From Isoetes taiwanensis (lineage: Eukaryota > Streptophyta > Lycopodiopsida > Isoetales > Isoetaceae): DNA of 64,000 nt. The stretch is taken from assembly GCA_021234155.1 (NCBI GenBank), contig JAJEKV010000004.1:6762109-6826108 (forward strand). The letters are read 5' to 3'. Below, in pieces: positions 34,962 through 45,404 of this stretch. A program made the translations under genes and the position numbers. How positions within the stretch are numbered: position 1 is the stretch's first letter; each line of letters opens with the position of its first letter. Below the pieces are notes generated by a model. The model searched no databases. It saw only the letters and a program-made list of their open reading frames with translations, and had not been told where the DNA came from.

Positions 34962-35618
34962 AATCCCATCGATCCGAGACATCGGATCGCCATTCTAGAA
35001 TGGGACGAGCATGCATGTTTTGCATGCATGCGGGCGGCGCATGCCCGTTTTGGTTGGGAGTTCGCTATTTTAGGCGCGTTTCTGCTTCGACTTCTCATCG
35101 GCGCTTCCTCTTCTCTCTCAGCAGTACCTTATTCTCTTTGAACCCACCCTTCCCCCCTTCTTTGTTATTGTATTTTTATCGCGTGGCACGCGCATAATCA
35201 GCCCCTCCACTCTGGGAGGTTTGTTTTGTCTTGTTGTTTTGTTGGTGATGTGCAGGTACAGGTTCGCGAGCGGCATCTGTTTCGACTTTTCCATTCGTGG
35301 GTTTTGGGAGCGATTTTTATGCCTTACGTTTGTCCAAGCCCCTTGCCGAAGGCTTATCACTAGGGTTTTTCCTCGAAAACCCGAAAGGGCGGGGTTTTTT
35401 AATCCCGGTGATAAGCTTTCGGCAGGTACACTAGCCCAGTCTCTATTAGCATTATATTTTGTTGGGGTCCAAATGATATAATTGGATTTTCCCTTTATTT
35501 TTTATGGGTAGTTCGCATGTGTGCGGCTACCCACTATCCACCATTGTAGAAAATCTGCTGAGATGAATGAGAAGCAAGTCTAAGTCGTTGGTTTCATGCG
35601 AGTCCCATTCTAGAATGG
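34962..35618 (-). mobile_element. Small non-coding element B, inverted relative of element A
   Basis: One end has AATCCCAT, then a perfect hairpin CGATCCGA / TCGGATCG (34970-34989), then the palindrome CCATTCTAGAATGG (34990-35003). The other end repeats the palindrome at 35605-35618. The strings next to the palindromes are inverted: 'gggacgagc' and 'gcgagtccc'. A central core (35342-35426) is shared with element A. It ends 70 bp from the RPA70-like gene. No protein is encoded. Confidence 0.7.
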
Positions 35619-35688
35619 CATGAGAACAAAAAATTGTCACAATGTCATTGCAAGTTAAACTTACAGAAGTAACTCTAGATTGTCAACA

Positions 35689-38061
35689 CTAACGGGAGCC
35701 TGGCAGTTGTGCAAGCAAAAGTCTACTCTCTGCTGCCCAGTCTACGGAATTGATCTCTCGAACGATGATTCTTTGCTTCTTCACACCTCTGTATTCCACT
35801 TGCAGTACACTTATACGGAATACATTGGTCACCCATGTCCGCGTTTTCAAGATGCCCTGATAAATATCTTCACCTCCATCCTAGAACGCAGCCACGTGCA
35901 CTGTTAATACCATCTTGATAGTGGTCACTATCAAGCAAGAATTACCCGATTCTTTAGACTGCAAAGCTCATCAGCAGTATGTCCTAGAATTTGCTCAGCT
36001 TGCTCATTAAACATGGTGACATCAACTTCTCCAGAAAAGTCAGCCAATTTTGCGTGGAGAACATATCTGGATAAGCAAATCAGAAACAAAAAATGAAGGA
36101 AAGAAAGACAAACAAAGCATATGTATAACCTTTTGCAACTTAGTGTTGTCGTCTGACACTTCTCACACCAGAAATGCGACTCCTTCTCAACGACCTTCCT
36201 GTTGCATGTCTTACATGCTTGATACCACATCGATTGCTCTGGGTCAATGAAAATAATGTATCCTCTGACGGTAAAGTATGCAGCCTCCACACATACAAAC
36301 TCACAATTAGCAGAACCCATCATTCAATTGACATGATGCAAATAATACCTTTCCATCGCCAACAGAAGGCAACATAACATCTGATAGGAGAGCGCGGTTG
36401 CTAAAAATACTCGCCGACGCATAGCCTTGACTCTTTCCCACTGTCTCATACCTAGAGTACAATCATGGCATGTCAAGACGCACCCGAAATGCTACCAAAC
36501 AAAAGCTGCGCAATACTTACCACAATCATAGTTCATGTGCAGCAGCTATATCAGGATTTATTTCGATTATTGTGTTGCTAGTTGTAGACAACGTCACACC
36601 TGGCAGATCCAGTAGAGAATAGCTAGAAATCTATCTAATTCTTCAATGGCATAGGTAGCTGAGCAAGCAAACCTTGGTAGTCACTCGCTCGGAGACGTGT
36701 GATTGTAACTATTGGAGAGTCATGCAGAGCTCCCGATAATTTCTCCGCCTCAGCTACAGCGAGATGGCTTCAGATATTTACAATAACATTCTTCCCACTG
36801 CATTTGGTAACCATTTTTAGCGATTCATCACAATAATGTATTTGCGTGCACAGGATTATAGTGCATACCTTTGGTCAACAATTGTCATGTCTCGTTTTGG
36901 AATCTCCTTGTTGTCACGCTTCCTGCGGACTTGCGGACTGATGAAGTTGGAGAGACATTTGAAACAACACCAATCACATTTGCAAATTTACAACTCAGTA
37001 GTCATTGTAGATTATAGAATCAACAAATCACACCATTACCAACTAGAAGCCTGCTATTCACAAATGATGACAATTTGTCTATGCTTGTGAAGTTTCGTTG
37101 TATCGCGCCAACACCTACTGCACTCGGCTCATTATCTATGGCCTCCTCCACTATAGAGTGCATATCAAGCACGAGAGATCATTATTCAGATTTGAGTACT
37201 GCCTGTTTGCGTGGCGGACTGATCCCTTTGATACGTAGTAGACCTGCATGTACATCAAGAAGACATGAGAACATACACCACATAAATGTGTCTCTAACAG
37301 ACCTGCATAGTTGGGTGGCATACCCTTGATATCTGAAGCCGATCATAGAACATGTCAGCTGCCTGGTTGAACATTGTTGCTTGAATCTGTGTGCCCTGAT
37401 AATTTCAACAAACAGTTACAAAATTGTATACAACATCATTGGACCGACCCAAGGTACTCACATCCTTGTCTTCTAGATCAACATTGAAGATCTTGCCTTG
37501 CCCCTTCTTATTATCAAACTCTCTGATGGCACCTTTTGATATCACACGCACCTTGATAGTCCAATTCATGTGATATGGGTTTAGTTGTATAAGAGGGCAG
37601 ATTTTTCTAGTCTTCTCCATCTTGACACTGCAGCATACCGAGGTCAGCAATATATCATTCAATAGGACATCAGTTTTGAAGCATTTCTCGAAGTCAGAAT
37701 ATTTGCATCCCTCTTTATAGCCATACTTATGACAATACTCATCAAAGATCTTTAGAAAATAGTTAGCATTCATGCTTGAGTCAAAAACAGGTGCTGGCAC
37801 AGGCATGTTGAGCTCAAATTGGTAAGGTAACCTTCCATTTACTTGAATTGCTGCATCTTGTAGAAGATTTCCATCTTCTGCCACTTCTAGTATTTTTGGA
37901 TGTTCATTTGCATCAGTATCCTGGCTTGGAGCCATTGAGTTTGAGATTCCAGGAGAGGATCTTGGTACAACCTCCAAAATGTTGGGGAGATTCCTAGCTA
38001 AAACCCCAACCTCAGTGGTACTCGATGTTGGCAAGATGTGCCACAACAAGGTCAAAACCAC
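35689..38061 (-). pseudogene. RPA1: Replication protein A large subunit (RPA70-like), with introns and a frameshift
   Basis: RPA70 binds single-stranded DNA in replication and repair. On the reverse strand, exon 38061-37462 ends with DBD-A 'LNPYHMNWTIKVRV' and 'GQGKIFNVDL'. Exon 37395-37324 gives 'GTQIQATMFNQAADMFY'. Exon from 37243 gives 'VYYVSKGSVRHANRQYS'. A frame change near 37155 leads to 'RNFTSIDKLSSFVNS'. Later exons give 'RRKRDNKEIPKRDMTIVD', 'LSTTSNTIIEINPDIAAA' and the DBD-C zinc finger 'CKTCNRKV...FWCEKC'. The last segment, 'VLQVEYRGVKKQRIIV' to 'AAESRLLLAQL', ends at TAG 35689. The N-terminal 150 residues do not look like the usual RPA-N domain. The frameshift suggests a pseudogene. 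Plant Helitrons are known to carry RPA-like genes, so it may belong to the RepHel at 43-47 kb. Confidence 0.8.
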
Positions 38062-39210
38062 CAGATCACTTGTGGTGATCAGTCTGAGTGAAGCAATTTG
38101 AAGTTAAAATGCGAATCTTGAAAAAAACTCAAAATCTTTAAAGCACAAATTGGTAGTCAGACAAGAATCAACATTGCCAGCAGAGCTTGATGAGTTTTTG
38201 ATTGAAAAAGTTAAGTGTTTTTGATTGATTTTTCAAAGTGCGAAACTTCTTTTCTTTTTCTTTTTTTTTTTGTGCATTACAAGAAGATAAGCCAACCCAG
38301 ATTTTAAAACAAGCACTTTGGCTTTTTCTTGTCTTTTTTCCTTTTTCTTGCATGGTTGAGAATAATTTTGGGAAGCAAATGAGAAAAGGACACGTGGCCA
38401 GAGAACTAGAAAAGTTTTGATGTAGACAAAGCTTTGACTCCGCTTAAAAAATGACAAACCATGATGATTTGGCATGTGAGATGTCAAGTATTTTGATCTG
38501 TTGGCATTTGATAAAGTGACATGTCAATGCATAGTATCAAGCATCTTTTGCCATGGCTAGTGAAAGTGGTCATGTGAGGCACATTGATGATATATTTTTG
38601 CATAGAACAACAAGAATGAAATGGAGGAAATGAGATAAAGATAGTATAAATGCTGGCAAGGGTGAAATGAAGGTCATGATAATGTGGTAAGCTCAAAGAT
38701 GTGATCAAAGTTTATAAAAGAAAAAAGAAAAAAAAAAAAAAAAAAGAGAACTCAACAAAAGTAGCAATCATACCAAACTTTTGTATAGGGGTCTTTTAAA
38801 CTTTGTCATAGGTGTCTTCCAAACTTTGTAGCACTTGAATGGATCTCCACATGGACCCCCAATTCCAATGGTTTTAACCATTTTAAAAGTTATATAGACA
38901 TTTAAAATAATTGTACGAAAGTTGTGCCACTTTAATTTAGGCCTACAATCAACGAAATTGGTTATCACTGAAAAAGGCCAAGCATGTCCCTTGGAGGTAC
39001 TCGACAAGCAAGATGAAATAATTCCTGCATCATCACATTGGTAAATACAAGTTTATAGATGTATAATTTCTCAGTGAGTCCATTACTATTAAGGTTTTTC
39101 CCTCAAAACCCGGTAGTAATGGGCTTGTTGTACTCTCTTTCTATATTGGGTCCCATATATCTTATGGTCTCCATGGACAATAAATTCAATTCAATGAAAT
39201 TCTGATACCA
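38062..39210. other. No gene seen; upstream of the RPA70-like gene
   Basis: Contains poly-T/poly-A tracts (38250-38270, 38718-38744). A stem-loop with perfect 9 bp arms CCATTACTA (39080-39088) and TAGTAATGG (39114-39122) encloses 'aaggtttttccctcaaaacc'. The string 'ctgataccaaactgttacg' at 39192-39210 resembles an LTR end plus primer-binding site on the reverse strand, but I found no LTR pair. Confidence 0.45.
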
Positions 39211-39229
39211 AACTGTTACGTGCATCAGA

Positions 39230-39990
39230 CGAGGCAAGTTTGGCAACCTCCAACATAGTGCAGATCTAAATCATTCTTCAAAGGATTCTAGATTGTGCCT
39301 CACCATGGCTTGCACAATTCGTTCTCCAAGCTTCTAGATTGAGAACCAAAACTTCTAATCTTAACCTCGGATGGTTGCATACGCTGCCTAGCATAGCTTT
39401 GCATCCATCTCCTGGAATCCACTTTAAACGACCACCATCATGGTAGCCAAGGCAGTGTATCCTTATGTGCTTGGTGTTTCCTCCAATGATAACACACTAT
39501 CTAAGAACAAATATTTGATTGAGAAGACACAAGGGCTGAGGCCATATAAACGTGGGTCCGTAAAATATATTTAGCAACAATTGTCCGCGCTAGCAGGGAG
39601 AGCTTTCGCAAACTTTCTATGAGGTAGAAACATGAACGCCCACGGGAATACCCAGAAGTTTAGTACCCTTCCCATGATGAAGCACCTTCTAAGGAAAAAC
39701 AACGCAAGGAGGCGCATCACTGTCAAACATCCATATGGCAGACTTCGCCCAACCAAAAATCCGGATGTAAGAGAGAAAGTATCAAGTAGAAGCTTTGCAT
39801 TGTGATGTCCGCGTCAACATGAAGAAAGAGGAAAGTGTCATCAGTATATGGATTACAAATTTCTTGTGAACCATCCTCCATAGTCAGACCCTGCACTAGA
39901 CCATCCTGCAATGCCTTAGCAAATAACTGCGAAAGGAACTTGTTGTGCTGTGCGTCTGGGTCCAGTTTACATGACTCTGTCATCTTCATC
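39230..39990 (-). pseudogene. L1-type LINE reverse transcriptase, 3' half
   Basis: The reverse strand from 39989 has 'KALQDGLVQGLTMEDGSQ' and RT motif C as 'NPYTDDTFLFLHVDAD', where the usual YADDT/FADDT reads YTDDT. Further down, in another frame, 'SLRKLSLLARTIVAKYIL' and 'THVYMASALV' match the post-RT region of plant L1 elements. Motif A is not here but at 42.2-42.5 kb (see the next LINE entry). Confidence 0.6.
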
Positions 39991-41020
39991 TGAGCTAGCC
40001 AATATCTCTACATGTTCCTCTTGATTCTCAACTTGCACAGGGAGAGTTTGCCTAGATGGCCAGTTGAATGTAACTGGTCTTCGACCTTGTAATGAAGCTT
40101 GCAACATGTCACGTTGCCGAGAAAAAAACTGAGGCCACCATAAAGCATCTGCCTCCCCAAAGTGGTTAGAGCACGACTGAATACTTGTCTCAATAAAATC
40201 CAATGATTTGTTTGAGTCAAATGCTCTTCCCTCCTTTTTACTCTTTGTGATTTCTTTCAAGCTTTTTAGAGGCATTTGCTCTGCAGAGAGCATGGAACTA
40301 GTATTGGGGATGGTGCGAATGAATTGAATACCTGCTGCTGGGCCGCCAATCGCAAGGATGTGGCATATTTCTTTTCCTTGTAAGATGTCCTTGCCATCTA
40401 CAAGTGAAATTTTGATCCGATCTTTGAAATGTAATATTTCTCAAGGGCTCAATAGCACAAAGTGACCTAGTTGATCTCTCCAAAAATCCATTCTTTGAAA
40501 TCATAAGTTTCTTCCAATAACTTCGATGTCCGGACGAGGATTGTAGGAATCTTGGATAACCTCAATCATTGCTGGTAGGTCGAGAGCTTTTTTCGAGCAA
40601 GACGTTTAGAGAACCCATCAACATCTGATCAATTTGATCGTGTGTATGACCAACAAGCGAGAAAACCAATCTTCACCTTCTTGAAGATTTGTTTCTCTAC
40701 TAGCATAACCTACGATAAGCAAACAACGCCGATTCTTATTTTCCCTTGTCGTGTTGTCTAGCTGAAGATACAGAACCGGTGGTATATGTTCTAGATTGGA
40801 AAGAAGCTTATTCAATATTGTGATAGTGAGATTTGGATCAGCATGAATATTTGGATAATTCAAAAATGCCTTGCAAGATAGTTTTCCATTAAATACCATA
40901 GCACCAACAACATGCAGATGTATGAAATCTTCTTCAGCAGCATCCTTAGGCACATTGACAAAATGTGGTAGGGTGGTCTTCTTCTGGTCCATTCCATCAA
41001 TGGAAAGCTACGGTCTGTGA
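39975..41020 (-). pseudogene. DUF7869-like protein fragment
   Basis: On the reverse strand from about 41010: 'SIDGMDQKKT', 'LHVVGAMVFNGKLSCKAFLNY', 'PNLTITILNKLL' and 'PPVLYLQLDNTTRENKNRR'. These match the DUF7869 pattern as I remember it (DGMDQKKT, LQLDN..RENKN), except that the GHTHEDID motif expected next is not visible. A frameshift near 40618 leads to a tail with 'ALWWPQFFSRQRDMLQ' and 'SSDEDD'. The conserved aspartates hint at an RNase H-like fold, which is inference. It lies in inverted orientation against the fragment at 40965-42235 and inside the split LINE. Confidence 0.5.
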
Positions 41021-42235
41021 CAAGGAAGGCGAAGAGTGGCATAGTTTGGACTGTGTCAAGGGAGAGTGCCAGAACTGTGGCACTGAAAATATTCAAATCT
41101 GTCCTAAGGAGAAAGAGTCGCAGAATGAGAACATTGAATGGCAAGTTTACAAGTACGTGAACGAACCTTCCAAAGCTGGCACTTCAAGGAGGTTGAAGCT
41201 TGTTACTTGGCGGGACTCGTGTACATTGCTTGACAAGATGTTTCAAAGACCTTACAAAGTTCACTATTCACAACTTTTCAAAGAAGTTGGCGAGCAAACA
41301 ATTCAGAAATCAGTGCAAAATTTGAGGGATGATTCTGTTTTGTCAGAATGGACTTTGCAGAGAACTACACTTTGCAGCCATTCAGGGAGGTTCAGTCCGC
41401 CAGATAACTATTCTGGTGCATATAACCATGATGAAAGTCAATGGCGAGCTGAAAAAACTGCTCATTTGTATGTTTCCAATGTTATGAAGCATGATGCTTT
41501 CTTTGTTCAGTTGCACTCAAGAAGCACCATATTTGGATGATGCAAAAGGTTTTGGCCACATCAAATACCATGTCATGTGGTCCGATGGGTGTCTTTGCTT
41601 TCGCTTTAAGTGTTCTCGAGCCTTTTATTTGAATGTGGCCCAATATTATAACAGTATAAAATTAGGATGCAAAGGGAATTATTTTGGCTCGTGCCATGGA
41701 AAAGGAGAACATGATGGGCGGCCGCTTTGGAGAAAAGGTTCCTAGCGACGAAAGCAAAGGAAAGAGAATGGTGTTCGATTTTGGGTGCCAACTCGCTTGC
41801 ACTTTGGCCGAGACAAAAGAAGTGCAAAATGGACAGAGTCATATGGGAGGTGATGGCGAAGACATTAACAGGGACCCTCGCTCAGATTGTGAGACATTGC
41901 CCGGTACTCTAGCTATACATTGTGTGCCGCTATTAATCCAAATGACCCAACACTTGTCATGTATAGATCCCCGTCATGTTTTTGCAATGGTTGCTTGAAT
42001 TTCGTGATGGGGAGAATGTGAGAATCTCGAGCATTGTGGTGCGTGGAAGCTGCACAAACCGGAGCCTAGTTCGCCCAGTCGATTTAACAAGAAGAGCTAG
42101 TTGGTTTTATGCACCGATGAGCAAGAACTATCCAATGTACTCCAAATTGGAGACATATTTGCATCTTTTGCTGCCCCAGGGAATCATGAAAATGTTCCAT
42201 ACTATTATTGTAAACAAAAGTGGAGTTTATTAGGC
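40965..42235 (+). pseudogene. Unnamed HGKG/WSDG-type protein fragment (candidate DDE nuclease)
   Basis: Frames at 40965-41540 and 41491-41745 read 'DCVKGECQNCGTENIQICP' (CX4CX2C cluster), 'SPPDNYSGAYNHDESQWRAEK', 'GHIKYHVMWSDGCLCFRF' and 'GNYFGSCHGKGEHDG'. The order D...NY, WSDG, HGKGxxDG recalls proteins I have seen in mosses and ferns that lack a name, and the spaced acidic residues could be a DDE-type catalytic triad. The tail (41976-42235) has 'VVRGSCTNRSLVRPVD' and, in another frame, 'IGDIFASFAAPGNHENVPYY'. There are at least three frameshifts. I cannot assign a family with certainty. Confidence 0.45.
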
Positions 42236-42640
42236 ATCATGGCTAACTTCTGCCCCCCCTCCCTCTTCCCCCAACCTCCAAACAGAAAATACATTAGAGG
42301 GTTTCCCTTGAAAACATACAAAAATATAGAGCTTTCTAACATCATTGGTGAACTGCTGACCAAAACCCAACATCAAGTGGCTCTTTTTCAAAATTTTGAA
42401 TCCACACTACCATATACGTTAGCAAAATCTAATTTAAGATAGACGATGTGCTGTCCTTTCAATATAGCCCAATACATACCCTCATAAACCGCAGTGACAT
42501 TGTAGAAAAATGGACCTTCCTGGTAAAAGGGTAATTGCACAAAAGGGTGGATACGAAAAGGGCCCATATTTTACATTTACATAGGCAATATGTAGGCAGA
42601 TGCAAGATGCAGGGCCAATTTTTTACATTTAATGTAAACA
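42236..42640 (-). pseudogene. L1-type LINE reverse transcriptase, 5' half
   Basis: The reverse strand from about 42540 reads in shifting frames 'GRSIF', 'NVTAVYEGMYWAILKGQHIVY' then motif A as 'LKLDFANVYGSVDSKF', and 'LGFGQQFTNDVRKLY'. This is the start of the plant L1 RT domain. Motif C is found 2.2 kb away at 39.9 kb on the same strand, with the two foreign fragments between them, so the LINE appears to have been split by an insertion. Confidence 0.6.
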
Positions 42641-43030
42641 ATATGTAGAACATAAGATCATGTAGAACGTCATGGTATAGGGATGTCATGCAAATCTATT
42701 CCCCCCTCCCTAACTACACTAACCCTTTGTACAGGTTTATTACATTATACAAGAAATATGAGACACCCTTCTGTGCAATTACTCAAAAAGCCAGTTTGAG
42801 TAGGAGAGATTGAATAAGCCAATATATCACGTACTTTGCTACAAGGGCCTTACCAAAATGACGTAGCAACAAAATCGGTGAAAGAGGCAGAATTATGTGC
42901 TAGGTAACCGGCGGAATTGAAGGGTTTCCGGCCAATAAACTGGCAGTTGTATAGTCAATAGCAATCAAAAGCATACTCATAGACGATGTTGAAAAATGTA
43001 AGGACAAGATAACACGTCAAAAAAGGACTC
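42641..43030. other. No gene seen
   Basis: Spacer between the LINE and the RepHel stop codon; nothing recognised. Confidence 0.4.
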
Positions 43031-45404
43031 TTATTCGAGTAGCTCTTTGAACACAACATTTTTTGTGGTTACCACCGGTGATGTGCCACTATGCAATATT
43101 AAGACATCCTCTCTTCTTCGGATCCTAGTAAGTGCTGTATATAATTGCCCATGAGCAAAGACGTTTGTTCGCAAGTCCAGCACAATCTTGTCAAGAGTGA
43201 GCCCAAGACAACTATGGGAAGTTGTCGAGTATGCGAGTCTTAACGGGAGCTGCCGTCTGAGAAAGGTAAACGCAGAATTTTGTGGTTGATGAAAGAAGTC
43301 AGCCCGACAAATTGGGTATATCCGATCTATATCAACAGAATCCTGCCCAAGAAGCCGGACCGTACATATCTCTCTTGTAGCTCATGTACAACCACTCTTG
43401 CATTTTTTTACTAATCCCTTGTTTGCATCTAGTAACCTCATAATTTGACATATCGATCTCGTTTTCAGGCGTAAAGCATGTCTCGGCAAAGTTGGATGCT
43501 CGTAGCTGTGCAAGAAGTCATTTTCAGCAAGCGTGCCAGTTTGGATAATCTGGTCATTTTCTCTTATAGAATCACAAGACAAATACACCTTCTCAAGAGA
43601 AGCAATGCGGTCAAGGATGCACTTGTTGAAGTCATCAACATACATATTCAATGGAGACAAAAATGCCCTCCTTTCACATAAGGAAGGATTCTCAAGCACT
43701 TCTGTTGGATAGAGGAAATTTTGCGCCTCTTGCATACACGTAGTTGTACAAAATAGGCTGAGCGTAACCGTGTCTAGCGTAACCGTGTCTGACTGCCAAC
43801 CCTTACCTATGGAGGACACATACTCAACCAATTCTGCATCACCTGCATTCCTCACTAGTTGATGTAATCTATAAACAACAAAGGACGACCAAACATTGAC
43901 GATTTTACAGAAGCATCTATTGTGGCTTGTCGTCCTGCCCCTTGGACTATTGATGCAATCTGTCTAAAATCACCTGCTGTTATAAAGCATTTTCCCCCAA
44001 ACGGATTTTCACATTCCGATAATTCCCGCAATAGCAGATCTACTGATCCTATAACTGCTCTGTTAGCCATCACAAACTCATCCCAAATGATGGAATGAGA
44101 CTCATTGAGAAGAGCAGCCTTTTCAGATGATTCTACTCACGAATGATCGAACAGCGACATTATTTTCAGTAACAGGCACTTGGAAAAGAGAATGTGTTGT
44201 TTTGCCACCATCATATAACAACGCAGCAAGTCCTGTGGTTGCACATGGAAGTACAATGCGTCGATGACCTCTGATCAACAAACATATTGCATTCAGTAGA
44301 AAAGTTTTTCCCGTTCCAGCTTTTCCGTCAATGAATATCGGCCTCCTTGCACCTTCCTGTTCCAACATCTCTGCCACATAGTCATATATTTGCGACTGAT
44401 CTGCATTCATTGAAGTATGCATCCTCCTGGAGGTCTCGAGGTACATGCAATGATCTGGGTATTTCAATAACTCTAGAAGCACAAGTTGCGAGCGGATAGA
44501 GATTGCTGCCAGTCCAAAATCTGTAACCCTGCATCCATGCTGAGTCAAAATGGCCTGAATTGACATCAACGATTCCTGTTCTGCAATGAAAATATTGCCA
44601 GGGGAGTTTTGAGCAAAGTCTTGGATGAGTTGCTGATGGAACATGTTCCATAGCTTAATCGCAGGAGCTCCATCAAGTATTAACATTGTGAATAGAAAAC
44701 GCAGCTGTGATGGAGTCTGCAATGATGAAACAACTTCCTCCATTGTTATCATATGCTCGTTAGTGTCCTGCAAGAGGCCCATGGCAACGACAACTTGTTC
44801 ATATGTTTCATATGTGTAACCATTATAAATCTTTAAGTCCTCCCATGTTCTTGCTGGTACATGAAGAAGAAGCTGCCTCAGATAAAATAACTCGCCCTCA
44901 TACGGCATCACCAACCTATTCTACAAATTCCATCACCCCTTGACCGCCTACAGACAACCATTCTTGGTAGCCCCGGTTTATATATTTCAAGATGTGCATC
45001 AACCAGGTGCCTTCTCTGATGAAAAGGTAGCAATCTGTAGTTTTCATAGTAATTGACATAAGTTAAGTGCGAGAACTCGACAGTCGTTGGCCGCAAAAAA
45101 TAGCGTTCAAGCAAAGATGCAGTGTTCGCTCTTCTGTAAGATCGTCTTCTTCTATTCTCATGATGAAGAGGAAGGCATGTAACACTAGGCTGCTTTTGCG
45201 AGACGTAAAATTAAGGATCCTCCACGTAGCCTCAGTTGATGATAGATACCTTGCACTCTGGTAATCACGTATCTCATCTAGTGCTCGTTCGTTCCTGGGA
45301 GTCAAATCGATATTGCACCCTATCAAAACCTTTATAAATGTATGTGTATAGGTATATAAAGATATGAACTGTTGCAGCAATGTCCACATTGATGTGGCAA
45401 TCAA
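43031..45404 (-). pseudogene. Helitron helicase (Pif1-type), decayed
   Basis: The frames run 45404-45063, 45114-44908, 44914-44123, 44073-43855, 43855-43382 and a last segment to TAA at 43031. They show 'ARYLSSTEATWRIL', 'ELFYLRQLLLHVPARTWEDL', Walker A 'DGKAGTGKTFLLNAICL', 'LPCATTGLAALLYDGG', motif III 'FITAGDFRQIASIV' and a C-terminus with 'YSTTSHSCLGLTLDKIVLDL' and 'HGQLYTALTRIRRRED'. Each join is a frameshift or stop. The Walker residues GxxxxGKT are intact, so the damage is in the frame, not in the motif. Confidence 0.85.

Noticed and set aside
39192-39215. Reverse-strand LTR end with primer-binding site.
   Set aside because: Suggestive string only; no LTR pair, PPT or coding sequence could be tied to it.
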